Source of the DNA: Chitinophagales bacterium
GTDB lineage: Bacteria; Bacteroidota; Bacteroidia; Chitinophagales; UBA10324
Assembly (NCBI GenBank): GCA_025057275.1
Contig: JANWXQ010000059.1
Location: 20,311-84,310 of the forward strand
Reading direction: 5' to 3'
Length of the DNA: 64,000 nucleotides
The notes under the pieces: generated by a model
Database searches by the model: none
Told to the model about the DNA's origin: nothing
Seen by the model: only the letters and a program-made list of their open reading frames with translations
Shown here: in pieces, positions 54,501 to 63,589 of the stretch
Layout: each line of letters opens with the position of its first letter
How positions within the stretch are numbered: the stretch's first letter is position 1
Program-made: the position numbers and the translations under genes

Positions 54501-56475
54501 CGTCCCCGGCAGAAATGCAAGCAACGCCTGGACAGCCCAAAACGATGCCTGGAGGTTTACACCCACTGCCTTGCAGTACAGCTGGGTTCCTTCAGGCTCA
54601 CTGAATAACGCCACATCGGCAAGCCCCCTGGCTACTCCATCGGCTACCACATCCTACACAGTTACGGTTACCGATCCGGTGTCGGGTTGCTCCGGTTCTT
54701 CTTCGGTAACGGTACAGGTCGTCAATACCCCTGTCCCCGGCCTGATCAGTGCCAGCATTCCGCAATTTTGCGGCAGCGGCAGCACCGACCTCATCCTTAC
54801 CGGTTATTCTCCCGGTGCCAGCATTCAGTGGCAGCAGGCATCGGTGAGTGGTGGGCCATACACGGCCATTCCGGGCGCTACCGGCGCCTCCTACAATACC
54901 GGAGTTATTTCCAGCACCACTTATTACGTAGCTCAGGTAAGCTGCCAGACTTCCTCGCTTACTCCGGAAGCCGTGGTCACCGTCAAACAACAGGCTCAGC
55001 CGCCCATCCCAGTTAACGGCGGCAACTGCGGCCCGGGTACTGTGGTACTGGGAGCCGTACCCAACGGTCCGGGAACGCTTAACTGGTACTTTGCCCAGAC
55101 GGGCAATGCATACATAGGCTCGGGAACGCCCTTTACTACCCCTTACATCAACCAAACTACCACGTTTTGGGTGGAACAGGCAGAGTTCAGCACGCCGGCC
55201 CCGTTGACGACCACCCTTTACGGCAGCAATATCGCCAACGGCAACATGTTTGATGTTACGGCCAAAAGCGACCTGTTCATCACCGGCTTTGATGTGGTGA
55301 TGAGCCAGTTCTACACAACAGATATAGAAATCTATTATAAGACAGGAAGCTATGTGGGCTCGGAATACAATTCGGCCAAATGGACCCTGCTTGGTGTCGC
55401 CCCGGATGTAACCGGCAAGGGCGTAGGCCTGGCCACCCCTGTCCCGCTGCCGCTCTATTTGTTTGTTCCTGCCGGCCAGACGGTAGCTTTCTACATTACC
55501 TGCACCAATACCAGTGCCTACTTCAACTTCCTCTATGGCACACAGGCCGGTTCCGTTTATGTACAGGACGATCATCTGCAGATCCGCGAAGGCATCTACA
55601 ACGGCTATCCGTTCAGCTTCTATTACGGCCCTGTGGTTTGGAACGGCCGCATCCGCTACGTGGTTCCCGGCTGCGCTAGCGCCCGGATTCCTGTGCTGGC
55701 TGAGATTTATGCTCCACAGGTCGTCGCTTCTGCTCAGCCTGCTGTCATCTGCAGTGGCGAAACCATTACGCTTTCAGCCGCCAACCTCGGTCAGGGCAAC
55801 TTCACCTACGAGTGGAAACCCCAGCTGTGGGGCATGAATCCGCCCAATGGCCTAAGCCAGACGGTAACCGTTATGCCTCCGGTATCCATGACCTTTACCG
55901 TTTCCGTTACCGATCCCAATGCCCCGCAATGCGATACGAGCATCGCCGTGCCCGTTACCGTTAATCCCACTCCGCTGGTGTTCATTAGTGACCTGCAACC
56001 CCATTATTTCCTTACCGACCCGCCTGTGCCGCTGGTTGGCATACCGCCCGGTGGTTCCTTCAGCGGACCCGGCGTCAGCGGCAACTTCTTCTACCCGTCG
56101 GCTGTTGGGGTAGGGGGGCCCTATCCAATCACCTACACCCTTACCGATGCCAACGGTTGCACCGGTTCCGTCACCCAGGATGTATTTGTTTACCCTGTGG
56201 AAGGCATAAACGATCCCGAGAAGCTCAGTTCGTTCATCGTTTATCCCAACCCCGGCGATGGACACTTTACACTGAAATGGAGCCAGCCTCCGCCGCAGGC
56301 AGAACTGCGCATTTACTCCCTGCCCGGTCAGCTGTTGCAGACCCTCCGTCTTGCACCGGACCCCTCAGGGCAGATGTCGCTCAACCTGCGCGGACTGGCC
56401 GAAGGTACCTACCTGCTTGAGCTGACTGCCGATGGAAAGCATGCCTTCCGAAAACTAACCATCATGAATCCGTAA
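48559..56475 (+). CDS. Giant GEVED-repeat surface protein with T9SS sorting domain
   Basis: A 2638-residue exported protein. After the signal peptide (ending PSRAQ) come five repeats of about 300 residues, starting at residues 27, 322, 621, 923 and 1224. Each begins with YC...YGC and a GEVED domain that ends in YGETEDY or YGESEDY; the first four continue with a second module (NPLTLSSLTLN..., VSNVKVYYTGTSSSF, NYFWVAYDVKPTATLGN). Residues beyond about 1375 hold Ig-like and other beta modules (FQWQSSPDG, a nidogen-like LGFTFNFFGANYTGFYLSNNGWLSF region). A C-terminal Ig-like domain and a type A sorting domain (FIVYPNPGDGHFTL... GTYLLELTADG) end the protein. No enzymatic motif is visible. It may act as an adhesin or matrix protein, which is inference. 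Confidence 0.9.
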   Translation: MNHRFTASIAATLFWMLLQVLPSRAQYCTSGLYLYGCVYGDYISDVSLGAINQTATGCGTNGYQDFTAQSTKLEQGSTNTIKVTTGGYGAVISMWIDLNDDYVFASSEKLIGYFNCPSPNTSYQINFIVPVSAKLGMHRLRLRSVAYPYPFPFTACSQEYYGETHDYSVEITAPGNMVYASSTVLQNNTDAVAAGSSDVEIIAVQVVTSGSQNPLTLSSLTLNANGTTSFANDVSNVKVYYTGTSSSFAPVNLFGSATNLPGTISGSQTLAPGVNYFWVAYDVKPTATLGNELDAECTALTINGTSYTPAVTAPPGNRKLGYCTPVATYGCWFAYIDGVQLNTLNNTGTYCNGNPDGYNNYPPMGSLTTSLEAGNSYPITLTGPLSSYVGMGVWIDFNNDGDFSDPDEFVYQSPAIFYQSITGTITIPASATPGSRRMRVRCNDYALVTAGQSCSVFSYGESEDYTITILPPSNMSFVSATTSQNTDLTQPGLTDQHIIGIEVVTKGALNPFAVTSLTITSAGTTNFSADVSSVKVYYTGTSNQFSTTNLFGSSTDLSQPISGNATLAAGTNYFWVAYDVKATATIGNVLDAACTQIVMTGAGGTKSPNPTAPAGNRQIDYCSATVGYGCYYGYIDEVVFNSLVNSGSGCNGNTDGYIQYSTAQFTTSVEQGQTYPILLTGGPSWDWVGFGVWMDFNKDGDFSDAGEFVWSSPASTNGQQIGSISIPANAALGPCRMRIRSLEYSTLLSSDACGEIIFYYGETEDYTISIIPPSPMTYVSSACAQLNTSPVSLGTSDADLMRIEIITQGSLNPFSVTSFQLNDNGCTDFFGDVSSVKIYYTGSNATFSPVNLFGSASSLTSPITGNQPLQGGVNYFWVAFDVSPSASIGNILDVECTQIVMSGGVGAKTPATPAPPQYREINYCVPVVSYGCTYGYIDGVSLNTLSNTFTGCNTNANSYIEYPPTGSLTTTLTQGSTYTITLNGPYWDAVGFGVWIDYNGDGDFNDPAEMVFASPTYNYGTQTGSFTLPCDPSSIGNRRMRVRANYYAVVGSNDACTAFWYGETEDYTVSIVAGSSNMSYSSSLCAQENLSAVGVGVNDVEILSIRVVTKNCNNPLTVTSFTLNSTGTTNFSGDVSQVKIYYTGQSPVFAPVNLFGSASNTSAPITGSQTLTAGTNYFWVAYDVKPTATVGNNLDAGCSQIQIAGLGAVNPSTPNPPGSRQINYCVPTVFYGCFYGDYINNVKLNTLSNINSGCNNNANSYIYYAPSGSLTTTLQQGNSYTLSVEPYFYSQGFGVWIDYNNDLDFADAGEFIGASPTYVSSFTLPFTVSMNPDAIGQRRLRIRCASYSTLTADDWCNGPTLVYYGETEDYVVTIAPAPPCTGTPTAGSVTLSPSIVCGSGTIMAELNGFTVAGDISFQWQSSPDGLNWSTIAGATGTTYSASLSASTYLRAQVTCDNNNQSAFTAPVQAKVGGNEAVTSVTGATICGQGNAQLSASGNAEWILWYEEATGGAPVYVSSSPSSYSPFVTATENFYVAAANGTFNVGSVGPADNSIGPVTSGYSYSAMYFDVLKKCRLNGVHIYPAEPGTVSLQLTDASWNVLKTTTFTVTAGQVNQKTFVPLFWDLNPGTNYHLGWGYPSILLLSNDYQGTPYNYPYVLADVLSITQSSFGTYYYFYYYDWQVDYSELCESSRTPVSVTVNAAPDIQVITSPAVPAICSGSAQSVVLTASGPYSSFSWSPADGLNTTSGAVVSASPTQTTSYVVLGTDGSCQDYDTITVTVIPSPVVTATAIPDAICPSGSSQLFAAAPATDYQVASIPFAPVALTAAAQTVAFTYDSYTGLLPLGFTFNFFGANYTGFYLSNNGWLSFSPPVNSGCCEGQKLPNASQPNNLIAFAWEDLEPYYGGTVRYQTLGNAPFRKLVVEFMEVPHYYLDDPVTVQVILYESTNVIEIHTTSMPGNPTGWWAPHTMGIENAGGTKAVVVPGRNASNAWTAQNDAWRFTPTALQYSWVPSGSLNNATSASPLATPSATTSYTVTVTDPVSGCSGSSSVTVQVVNTPVPGLISASIPQFCGSGSTDLILTGYSPGASIQWQQASVSGGPYTAIPGATGASYNTGVISSTTYYVAQVSCQTSSLTPEAVVTVKQQAQPPIPVNGGNCGPGTVVLGAVPNGPGTLNWYFAQTGNAYIGSGTPFTTPYINQTTTFWVEQAEFSTPAPLTTTLYGSNIANGNMFDVTAKSDLFITGFDVVMSQFYTTDIEIYYKTGSYVGSEYNSAKWTLLGVAPDVTGKGVGLATPVPLPLYLFVPAGQTVAFYITCTNTSAYFNFLYGTQAGSVYVQDDHLQIREGIYNGYPFSFYYGPVVWNGRIRYVVPGCASARIPVLAEIYAPQVVASAQPAVICSGETITLSAANLGQGNFTYEWKPQLWGMNPPNGLSQTVTVMPPVSMTFTVSVTDPNAPQCDTSIAVPVTVNPTPLVFISDLQPHYFLTDPPVPLVGIPPGGSFSGPGVSGNFFYPSAVGVGGPYPITYTLTDANGCTGSVTQDVFVYPVEGINDPEKLSSFIVYPNPGDGHFTLKWSQPPPQAELRIYSLPGQLLQTLRLAPDPSGQMSLNLRGLAEGTYLLELTADGKHAFRKLTIMNP
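48637..52680 (+). repeat. Five tandem GEVED-containing units of about 890-905 bp
   Basis: Units start at 48637, 49522, 50419, 51325 and 52228, giving spacings of 885, 897, 906 and 903 bases. Units 1-4 carry two modules; unit 5 keeps only the GEVED domain. Similar wording is seen at each start (TAC/TAT TGC/TGT ...) with scattered synonymous changes. Confidence 0.85.
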
Positions 56476-56500
56476 TTGCATATCACAAGAAACATTTGGT

Positions 56501-56524
56501 AAAAGGCCTCTGCGGGGGCCTTTT
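56501..56524 (+). terminator. Terminator after the GEVED-repeat gene
   Basis: AAAAGGCC and GGCCTTTT form an 8-bp stem around an 8-base loop, 25 bases after the stop at 56475. It may also serve the minus-strand DUF2490 gene, which ends at 56695. Confidence 0.7.
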
Positions 56525-56694
56525 GCTGTTTTCAGCCAGCCTGTTTGAGCGCATTTGCTCTGCAGGTCGCATCCGAACAGATCACCCGGGAAAAAATTTG
56601 AGCCGTATCCTGTTTTCGGAAAAATGAAAACCACCAAGCAACCTGCTTTGGTTATGAAGATTCCAACCCTGCCAGTGCGCGGAACAACAGCAGA

Positions 56695-57522
56695 TTATTT
56701 CTGCAGCGGATCCTCCGGACGTTTCTTGCCTTTCAGATCAATGGTATGAAAAACGGTCAGACGCAGAATGTCCCGGTTATAAAAATGACCGTTGGATTTT
56801 TCCTGGAACAGATTCATGTAGCCGGCCTCGAAATTGAGGTTCCTGAGCACATCGTAGCTCAGCCCGGCAAAAAAGCGGTTTTGATCGAACACATTGATGC
56901 CTACGTTCTTACCCAGATTGACAAACAACTCGTTGCTGATCTTAAACTTCAATGCCTGATCGTTGGCAACATACACCAGCGGAAGGGTTACCTGAAAACG
57001 GTACCGGAACCGGAAATTGGTAAATCGGTAACCGCGGTCCAATCCTGTATTATCTGAATTAATGTTATGAAAATTTCTTATTTCCATCCGGTAACGGTGA
57101 TCAATGGTGCCTAAGGATAATTTTTGCTTGTAGGCTGCCTCCAGGTGAGGACGAAGTTCCGGAACCGTGTACCGGATATCCGAAGCGTTGTTATGCTGTT
57201 CGTGCAGAAACAAACTCATCCCTGCCGACGCTTCCCAGCCGCTCTTACCCAGCAGATAATGCAGATGCCCGCGGATCAGAAACTGGTACTGCTCAAACGG
57301 ATTGATGTTGTGTCGTTCCTGGAATTCATGCTGGTAATACAGTTGCGGGTTGAACTTCAACGTGGTGAACAATCCGTACCAGATCATGTCCTCCTGGGTA
57401 ACATCTTTTTGTGCACGGGCAAAAGGGCCAACACCTAAAGTCAGCGCTGTGGTTAGAAGCAAAACCTGTAGCCATAGGGCGCTACTTATGCATTGTTGGA
57501 AAATCCGTGTACAACGGCGCAT
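56695..57522 (-). CDS. DUF2490-family exported protein, probable beta-barrel
   Basis: A 275-residue protein with a signal peptide (ending FARAQ) and aromatic amphipathic strands typical of outer-membrane barrels: WYGLFTTLKFNPQLYYQHEFQERHN, FLIRGHLHYLLG, RPHLEAAYKQKL, YRMEIRNFHNIN, FRFRYRFQVTLPL and FFAGLSYDVLRNLNFEAGYMNLFQ. These fit the DUF2490 family, whose function is not known. It is downstream of the DUF4256 gene on the same strand (about 185 bases apart), with a possible promoter element TACTTTGC in between. Convergent with the giant GEVED gene. Confidence 0.8.
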   Translation of the reverse strand: MRRCTRIFQQCISSALWLQVLLLTTALTLGVGPFARAQKDVTQEDMIWYGLFTTLKFNPQLYYQHEFQERHNINPFEQYQFLIRGHLHYLLGKSGWEASAGMSLFLHEQHNNASDIRYTVPELRPHLEAAYKQKLSLGTIDHRYRMEIRNFHNINSDNTGLDRGYRFTNFRFRYRFQVTLPLVYVANDQALKFKISNELFVNLGKNVGINVFDQNRFFAGLSYDVLRNLNFEAGYMNLFQEKSNGHFYNRDILRLTVFHTIDLKGKKRPEDPLQK

Positions 57523-57708
57523 GACGAAGGGAAGATTGAACTGAAAGTGGGGTTAAAATGCAATCGGCACAAAAGATGGACGTGCAGGCTGAATTCAGAA
57601 AGCTGCAAAGTAAGCGAGTTTGCCGCATTGGTCAAAAGGATCTGCCACCCCTTGGTTGCCGTACGTCCAGCACCAGCCCCTGCTGAAACACCATGCCTCA
57701 CGGCCGTA

Positions 57709-58266
57709 CTAAATCCGGATCCACCCCCGGAATCCCCTGGATGCAAAATAGGATTCCGCCCCATTGTGGTATATAAACGTCCGGCCGAACCGGTAATCGC
57801 CAAACAGCGCCCCGCCCAAACGACGTATCGGTTCTGGCGTCAGCAACCAACTGGACGTCTTGGTGTCAAACGGTCCGTAGCGTTGCAAGACCAAATACTG
57901 TTCCTCTGTAAATAGCTTAATACCCATGGCTGTGGCCATATCTATGGCATTTCCCCTGGGCTTGGCTGTTTGGCGCGCATTCCAGGCGGCATAGTCATAA
58001 CACAGGCTCCGCCTGCCGGCCGGGCTTTCTTTACTGCAGTCAGCAAACACAATCCCTTCACCTGCATCGGCCAGATCCACCACATCAGGTTCGCCGCCGG
58101 TGCGCTCCATTTCGTGAAGGCACCACAGCAGTACAGCTTTTTGTTCCAGTCTTTCTAAAACCTCTTCCCATTTCAGGTGGGCATGCCGTGTCTTGTGTTT
58201 CCGGAAGCGTTCTGCTAAAGTGCTCAGCAGAGCTTTTTCTTTCTGGTTGTTTAGCTTGCGTGTCAA
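57709..58266 (-). CDS. DUF4256-family protein
   Basis: A 185-residue soluble protein matching the DUF4256 family as I recall it: HEMERTGGEPDVVDLADAGE, VFADCSKESPAGRRSLCYDY, FTEEQYLVLQRYGPFDTKTSSWL, PIRRLGGALFGDYRFGRTF and YHNGAESYFASRGFRG. Function is unknown for the family. Conserved polar residues (Glu, Asp, Cys, Tyr, His) might form a binding site. It is preceded by a good promoter motif (58286-58293), separating it from katG upstream. Confidence 0.85.
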   Translation of the reverse strand: MTRKLNNQKEKALLSTLAERFRKHKTRHAHLKWEEVLERLEQKAVLLWCLHEMERTGGEPDVVDLADAGEGIVFADCSKESPAGRRSLCYDYAAWNARQTAKPRGNAIDMATAMGIKLFTEEQYLVLQRYGPFDTKTSSWLLTPEPIRRLGGALFGDYRFGRTFIYHNGAESYFASRGFRGWIRI

Positions 58267-58285
58267 TTGCCTGGTCAGATGTTGT

Positions 58286-58293
58286 CAAATGTA
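58286..58293 (-). promoter_or_regulatory. -7 promoter element for the DUF4256 gene
   Basis: Minus-strand TACATTTG (plus CAAATGTA) is an exact match ending 20 bases before the start at 58266. A TTTTGG with TTG at 58316-58318 lies 22 bases upstream, near the preferred -33 spacing. Confidence 0.5.
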
Positions 58294-58395
58294 TAATGAA
58301 AACTAAATATGTGACCAAAAAATCTGAAAAGCTAAGCTGCCGAGCAAGCAAAGTTGGATGTCATGCCTATTCTGTTTTCCTGTAAAAGTCTTGGC

Positions 58396-60609
<2,214 letters not shown>

Positions 60610-60665
60610 TTACTTGTGAGGCCAAAACTCTAATCTGTATTCCGATCAATCAAACTGATAATTTT

Positions 60666-60673
60666 TATGTTTG
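60666..60673 (+). promoter_or_regulatory. -7 promoter element of oxyR
   Basis: TATGTTTG is an exact TAnnTTTG match that ends 20 bases before the ATG at 60694. It overlaps an earlier in-frame ATG at 60667, so that ATG is unlikely to be the start. Confidence 0.45.
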
Positions 60674-60693
60674 CATTGATTTTGTCTATACAA

Positions 60694-61659
60694 ATGAACT
60701 TCCAGCAACTCGAATACATCGTGGCAGTAGACCGCTACCGCCACTTCGTTACCGCAGCCCGTCATTGCCACGTTACCCAGGCCACGCTAAGCATGATGAT
60801 TCGCAAGCTGGAAGATGAACTGGGGGTTAAAATATTTGACCGAAGCAAACATCCTGTAGTCCCTACTGAAACAGGCCTGCGTGTTCTGGAACAAGCCAGA
60901 AATATACTCCGAGAAGCTGTCCGCCTGCGCAATTTGATTCACGAGCATATCACCACGCCACAGGGCGACCTCCGCCTTGGTATTATTCCTACGCTGGCTC
61001 CTTACCTGCTTCCTTTGTTTCTAAACCGTTTCTTGACACGCTATCCGCTGGTGCGCCTGCACATCAGTGAATTGACCACGGATGTCATTATCCAACGTTT
61101 GAAAAACAATCAGTTGGATGTGGGCCTCCTTGCTGTTCCACTCAATGATCCCGACATTACCGAATTGCCCCTTTTTGTGGAAGAATTTGTTGTTTTCGGC
61201 AATGCTTCTGCCTTGCATCTTAAGAAAAAATTTCTGCTGCCAGCCGATCTCGACCTCAATCGCCTCTGGTTGTTGGAAGAAGGCCATTGCCTTCGAAATC
61301 AGGTAATCAATCTGTGTGAACTGAAAATCAGAGAACGAAAAATCCATCAATTTAACCTGACAGCTTCCGGCCTGGAAACACTAAAGAAAGTTGTGGCCCT
61401 GAATCGGGGCATCACGATCCTGCCTTATTTAGCTTTACGCGACCTAAGTGCCAGCCAACGCAAGGGCATTCGCTTTTTTCAACCTCCTGCTCCTGCCCGT
61501 CAGATCGGTCTGGTTAGCTTTCGGTTTTTTGTAAAGGAACGATTATTGGATGCTTTGCGCAGCGAAATCATTCGCAACCTTCCCCCTCGGATGCGATCCC
61601 GTTCTCAACACCAAGTTATTGAAGTATTGCCCTTCCCTTCCGCAAAAGGTCATACCTGA
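60694..61659 (+). CDS. oxyR: OxyR, peroxide-sensing LysR-family activator
   Basis: A 321-residue LysR-type regulator. The winged helix-turn-helix is at about residues 1-60 (NFQQLEYIVAVDRYRHFVTAARHCHVTQATLSMMIRKLEDELG), followed by a linker helix and a two-lobe effector domain. From the ATG at 60694, the peroxide-sensing pair falls at Cys199 and Cys208 in EEGHCLRNQVINLCE, exactly as in E. coli OxyR. The adjacent T-shaped intergenic region to katG supports a direct target. Peroxide should oxidise the pair and switch the protein to an activator of katG. The start at 60694 is supported by the numbering match and by the promoter motif. Confidence 0.95.
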   Translation: MNFQQLEYIVAVDRYRHFVTAARHCHVTQATLSMMIRKLEDELGVKIFDRSKHPVVPTETGLRVLEQARNILREAVRLRNLIHEHITTPQGDLRLGIIPTLAPYLLPLFLNRFLTRYPLVRLHISELTTDVIIQRLKNNQLDVGLLAVPLNDPDITELPLFVEEFVVFGNASALHLKKKFLLPADLDLNRLWLLEEGHCLRNQVINLCELKIRERKIHQFNLTASGLETLKKVVALNRGITILPYLALRDLSASQRKGIRFFQPPAPARQIGLVSFRFFVKERLLDALRSEIIRNLPPRMRSRSQHQVIEVLPFPSAKGHT

Positions 61660-61720
61660 TATAGCTCATCAAAAAACGGAAGTGGGTCATTTGCGGAATG
61701 CTTAGCGGCAGCAGAAAAAA

Positions 61721-63223
61721 CTACTTCGGTTTCTTACGCTTGTATTCCGGATACTTCTTCATCGGATAATTGCCGGCCGGAACCTGGTTGTTCAACGGGC
61801 TGCCCAAACGGGCCATGGCACAGCGGAAACCCAGCGTGGATAGAGCTAAATTCTCATCCAGATAGCGCCGTGTACCCGGCACAAGGTAATAGGCCCGGTC
61901 GTTCCAGCTTCCGCCCTTATACACCCGGGCCCGGTTATTAATCAAGGTGGTTACCCCGTAATTGTAGGTAACCGCCGATGCCGAATCCCCATCCAGAAAG
62001 TCAATCACATTGGATCGCCGGTAGTTGAGCCGGTTTACATTTTCCGCTACCGTCACCGGCACCCGCACCACGCGACCCAGCGAATCCTTGTCCACATGAA
62101 AACCTTCCTCATCCAGGCTGTCTTTCATAAACACATTGCCACGGAATGCGTTGAAGTCCACCACATCATAAGGCGTCATCGGCCGGTACACATCCATAAC
62201 CCATTCGCTTACGTTACCCACCATGTTGTACAGGCCGTAATCATTAGGCAGAAAAGAGAATACGGGGGCCGGAATATCGGCAGCATCGTTCAGCCCTCCG
62301 GCCAATCCCATCAGATCGCCGCCCTGCCGCTTGTAGTTGGCCAGAAAGTCGCCCTGCCATTCCCCATGTTTCGGATCGCGCATGCGGTTGCTGTTCCAGG
62401 GGTAAAACCGGCGGTCGGTGTACAGCTCTTCATCCGGATACGGATTGTTGCCCACCAGGGCCAGCGCCGCATATTCCCATTCCGCCTCTGTGGGCAGGCG
62501 GTATTCGGGCAGAAAAATGCCGTCTTCCCGGCGCACCTTGCGCTCACCCTGGCCGGTGGGGGAATAGTCCTTGAGGTTTTTGCGTACCGATCCTTCGTAC
62601 TGCCCGATCAGGTAGGCCCTCGTGTTGAAGTTGTCATCAGCCTGCTGGCTGTTGTTTTTGTTCAAAATGCCTTCCCGGATCAGAATCATCTCATTGACCC
62701 GGTCGGTACGCCAGTCGCAGTACTGCGAGGCCTGTACCCAGCTTACACCCACAACCGGATAATAGTTGTATGCGGGATGGCGGAAGTAATATTCAACGTA
62801 CGGTTCGTTGTAGGCCAGCTCTTCGCGCCATACCAGCGTGTCGGGCAGGGCCCGCTTGGGTACTTCCGGAAAGTCGCCGCCAAAAACCCGCTCCAGCCAG
62901 TACACGTATTCGCGGTAGTGTACGTTGGCCACTTCCGTCTGATCCATGTAAAAGGAAGCTACCGTCACCCGCCGCGGAATGTTGTCGTAATCGTAGGTGA
63001 TGTTCTGCTCCGTATTGCCCATAACGTAGGTGCCGCCTTCAATGAGCTGCAGGTTGGGGCCTGTTTCCTGACCGGCATACTTCACCACCTCAAAACCGCC
63101 CCACTTGGTGTCGTTGTAATTCCAACCAGTGGCCAGCGACTTTTCCTTCTTGAACAGCGAACAGGAGGGCAAAACCGCCAGTGCGGCTATTCCCAGAAGC
63201 AAGAAAACGGATCCTCTTTGCAT
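61721..63223 (-). CDS. gldJ: Gliding-motility / T9SS lipoprotein GldJ-like, SUMF1 domain
   Basis: A 500-residue lipoprotein: lipobox LPSC, Cys21. The mature protein has a formylglycine-generating-enzyme (SUMF1) fold: LQLIEGGTYVMGNTEQN, RRVTVASFYMDQTEVANVHYREYVYWLE, YPVVGVSWVQASQYCDWRTDRVNE, YRLPTEAEWEYAALALVGN, GLYNMVGNVSEWVMDVY, and VYKGGSWNDRAYYLVPGTRRY. The wording, including the PDTLVWREELAYNEPYVEYYFRHPAY segment, matches GldJ, which with GldK is needed for gliding and type IX secretion. The catalytic cysteines of true sulfatase-activating enzymes are not expected in GldJ, so it should not be taken as the sulfatase maturase. It is divergent from the recombinase fragment and convergent with oxyR. 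Confidence 0.9.
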   Translation of the reverse strand: MQRGSVFLLLGIAALAVLPSCSLFKKEKSLATGWNYNDTKWGGFEVVKYAGQETGPNLQLIEGGTYVMGNTEQNITYDYDNIPRRVTVASFYMDQTEVANVHYREYVYWLERVFGGDFPEVPKRALPDTLVWREELAYNEPYVEYYFRHPAYNYYPVVGVSWVQASQYCDWRTDRVNEMILIREGILNKNNSQQADDNFNTRAYLIGQYEGSVRKNLKDYSPTGQGERKVRREDGIFLPEYRLPTEAEWEYAALALVGNNPYPDEELYTDRRFYPWNSNRMRDPKHGEWQGDFLANYKRQGGDLMGLAGGLNDAADIPAPVFSFLPNDYGLYNMVGNVSEWVMDVYRPMTPYDVVDFNAFRGNVFMKDSLDEEGFHVDKDSLGRVVRVPVTVAENVNRLNYRRSNVIDFLDGDSASAVTYNYGVTTLINNRARVYKGGSWNDRAYYLVPGTRRYLDENLALSTLGFRCAMARLGSPLNNQVPAGNYPMKKYPEYKRKKPK

Positions 63224-63246
63224 GGCAGGCAGTAACAGCGTAAACG

Positions 63247-63254
63247 CAAATGTA
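63247..63254 (-). promoter_or_regulatory. -7 promoter element of gldJ
   Basis: Minus-strand TACATTTG (plus CAAATGTA) is an exact match and ends 24 bases before the start at 63223. No TTG is found at the preferred upstream spacing. Confidence 0.45.
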
Positions 63255-63563
63255 AACGAATTATTTCAACGTTTTTACGGATTTCCCCTTACCCCTCTAT
63301 TCGTAAAAACAGGCCCCGGGGTTTCAAAAAATGATTGTTTTTAGCTGATTGCCCATACACTAAGCCATCATGGGGGGACAACTGCTCACCGTTGGGTTCA
63401 GCAGTTTGCGCATCCGTAATCGTGCGAAATGCCTTAGCTGCCAATAATCCGGAAAAAGGCAGGTCAGACCATAGGTTTATACCTTGGAAAATCTTTTTTG
63501 CGCATAGCTCCGCTGATCCCTGGACCTGTGTGAGAAAAAGCCTAAAAAATCTGCTTATTATGT

Positions 63564-63571
63564 TATATTTG
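63564..63571 (+). promoter_or_regulatory. -7 promoter element of the recombinase gene
   Basis: TATATTTG is an exact TAnnTTTG match, 19 bases before the ATG at 63590. It lies after an in-frame ATG at 63560, which favours 63590 as the start. Confidence 0.4.
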
Positions 63572-63589
63572 AGTTCTATTCAACAGTTT

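Larger units (their letters stand above)
63224..63589. other. Intergenic region between gldJ and the recombinase gene
   Basis: This 366-base stretch contains the gldJ promoter element, a CCCCGGGG palindrome at 63314-63321, and the recombinase -7 motif (63564-63571). Only very short open frames occur, none convincing. No tRNA, repeat or attachment site could be recognised. Confidence 0.6.

Noticed and set aside
60653..60689. A four-part OxyR operator (ATAG-N7-CTAT repeated) between katG and oxyR
   Set aside because: Only one half-like pair (ATTG-N7-CTAT at 60675-60689) can be seen; the other half does not match.
61721..63223. GldJ-like protein as the formylglycine-generating maturase for the sulfatase at 10241
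   Set aside because: It shares the SUMF1 fold, but sequence wording matches the structural T9SS lipoprotein; it is exported and 50 kb away.
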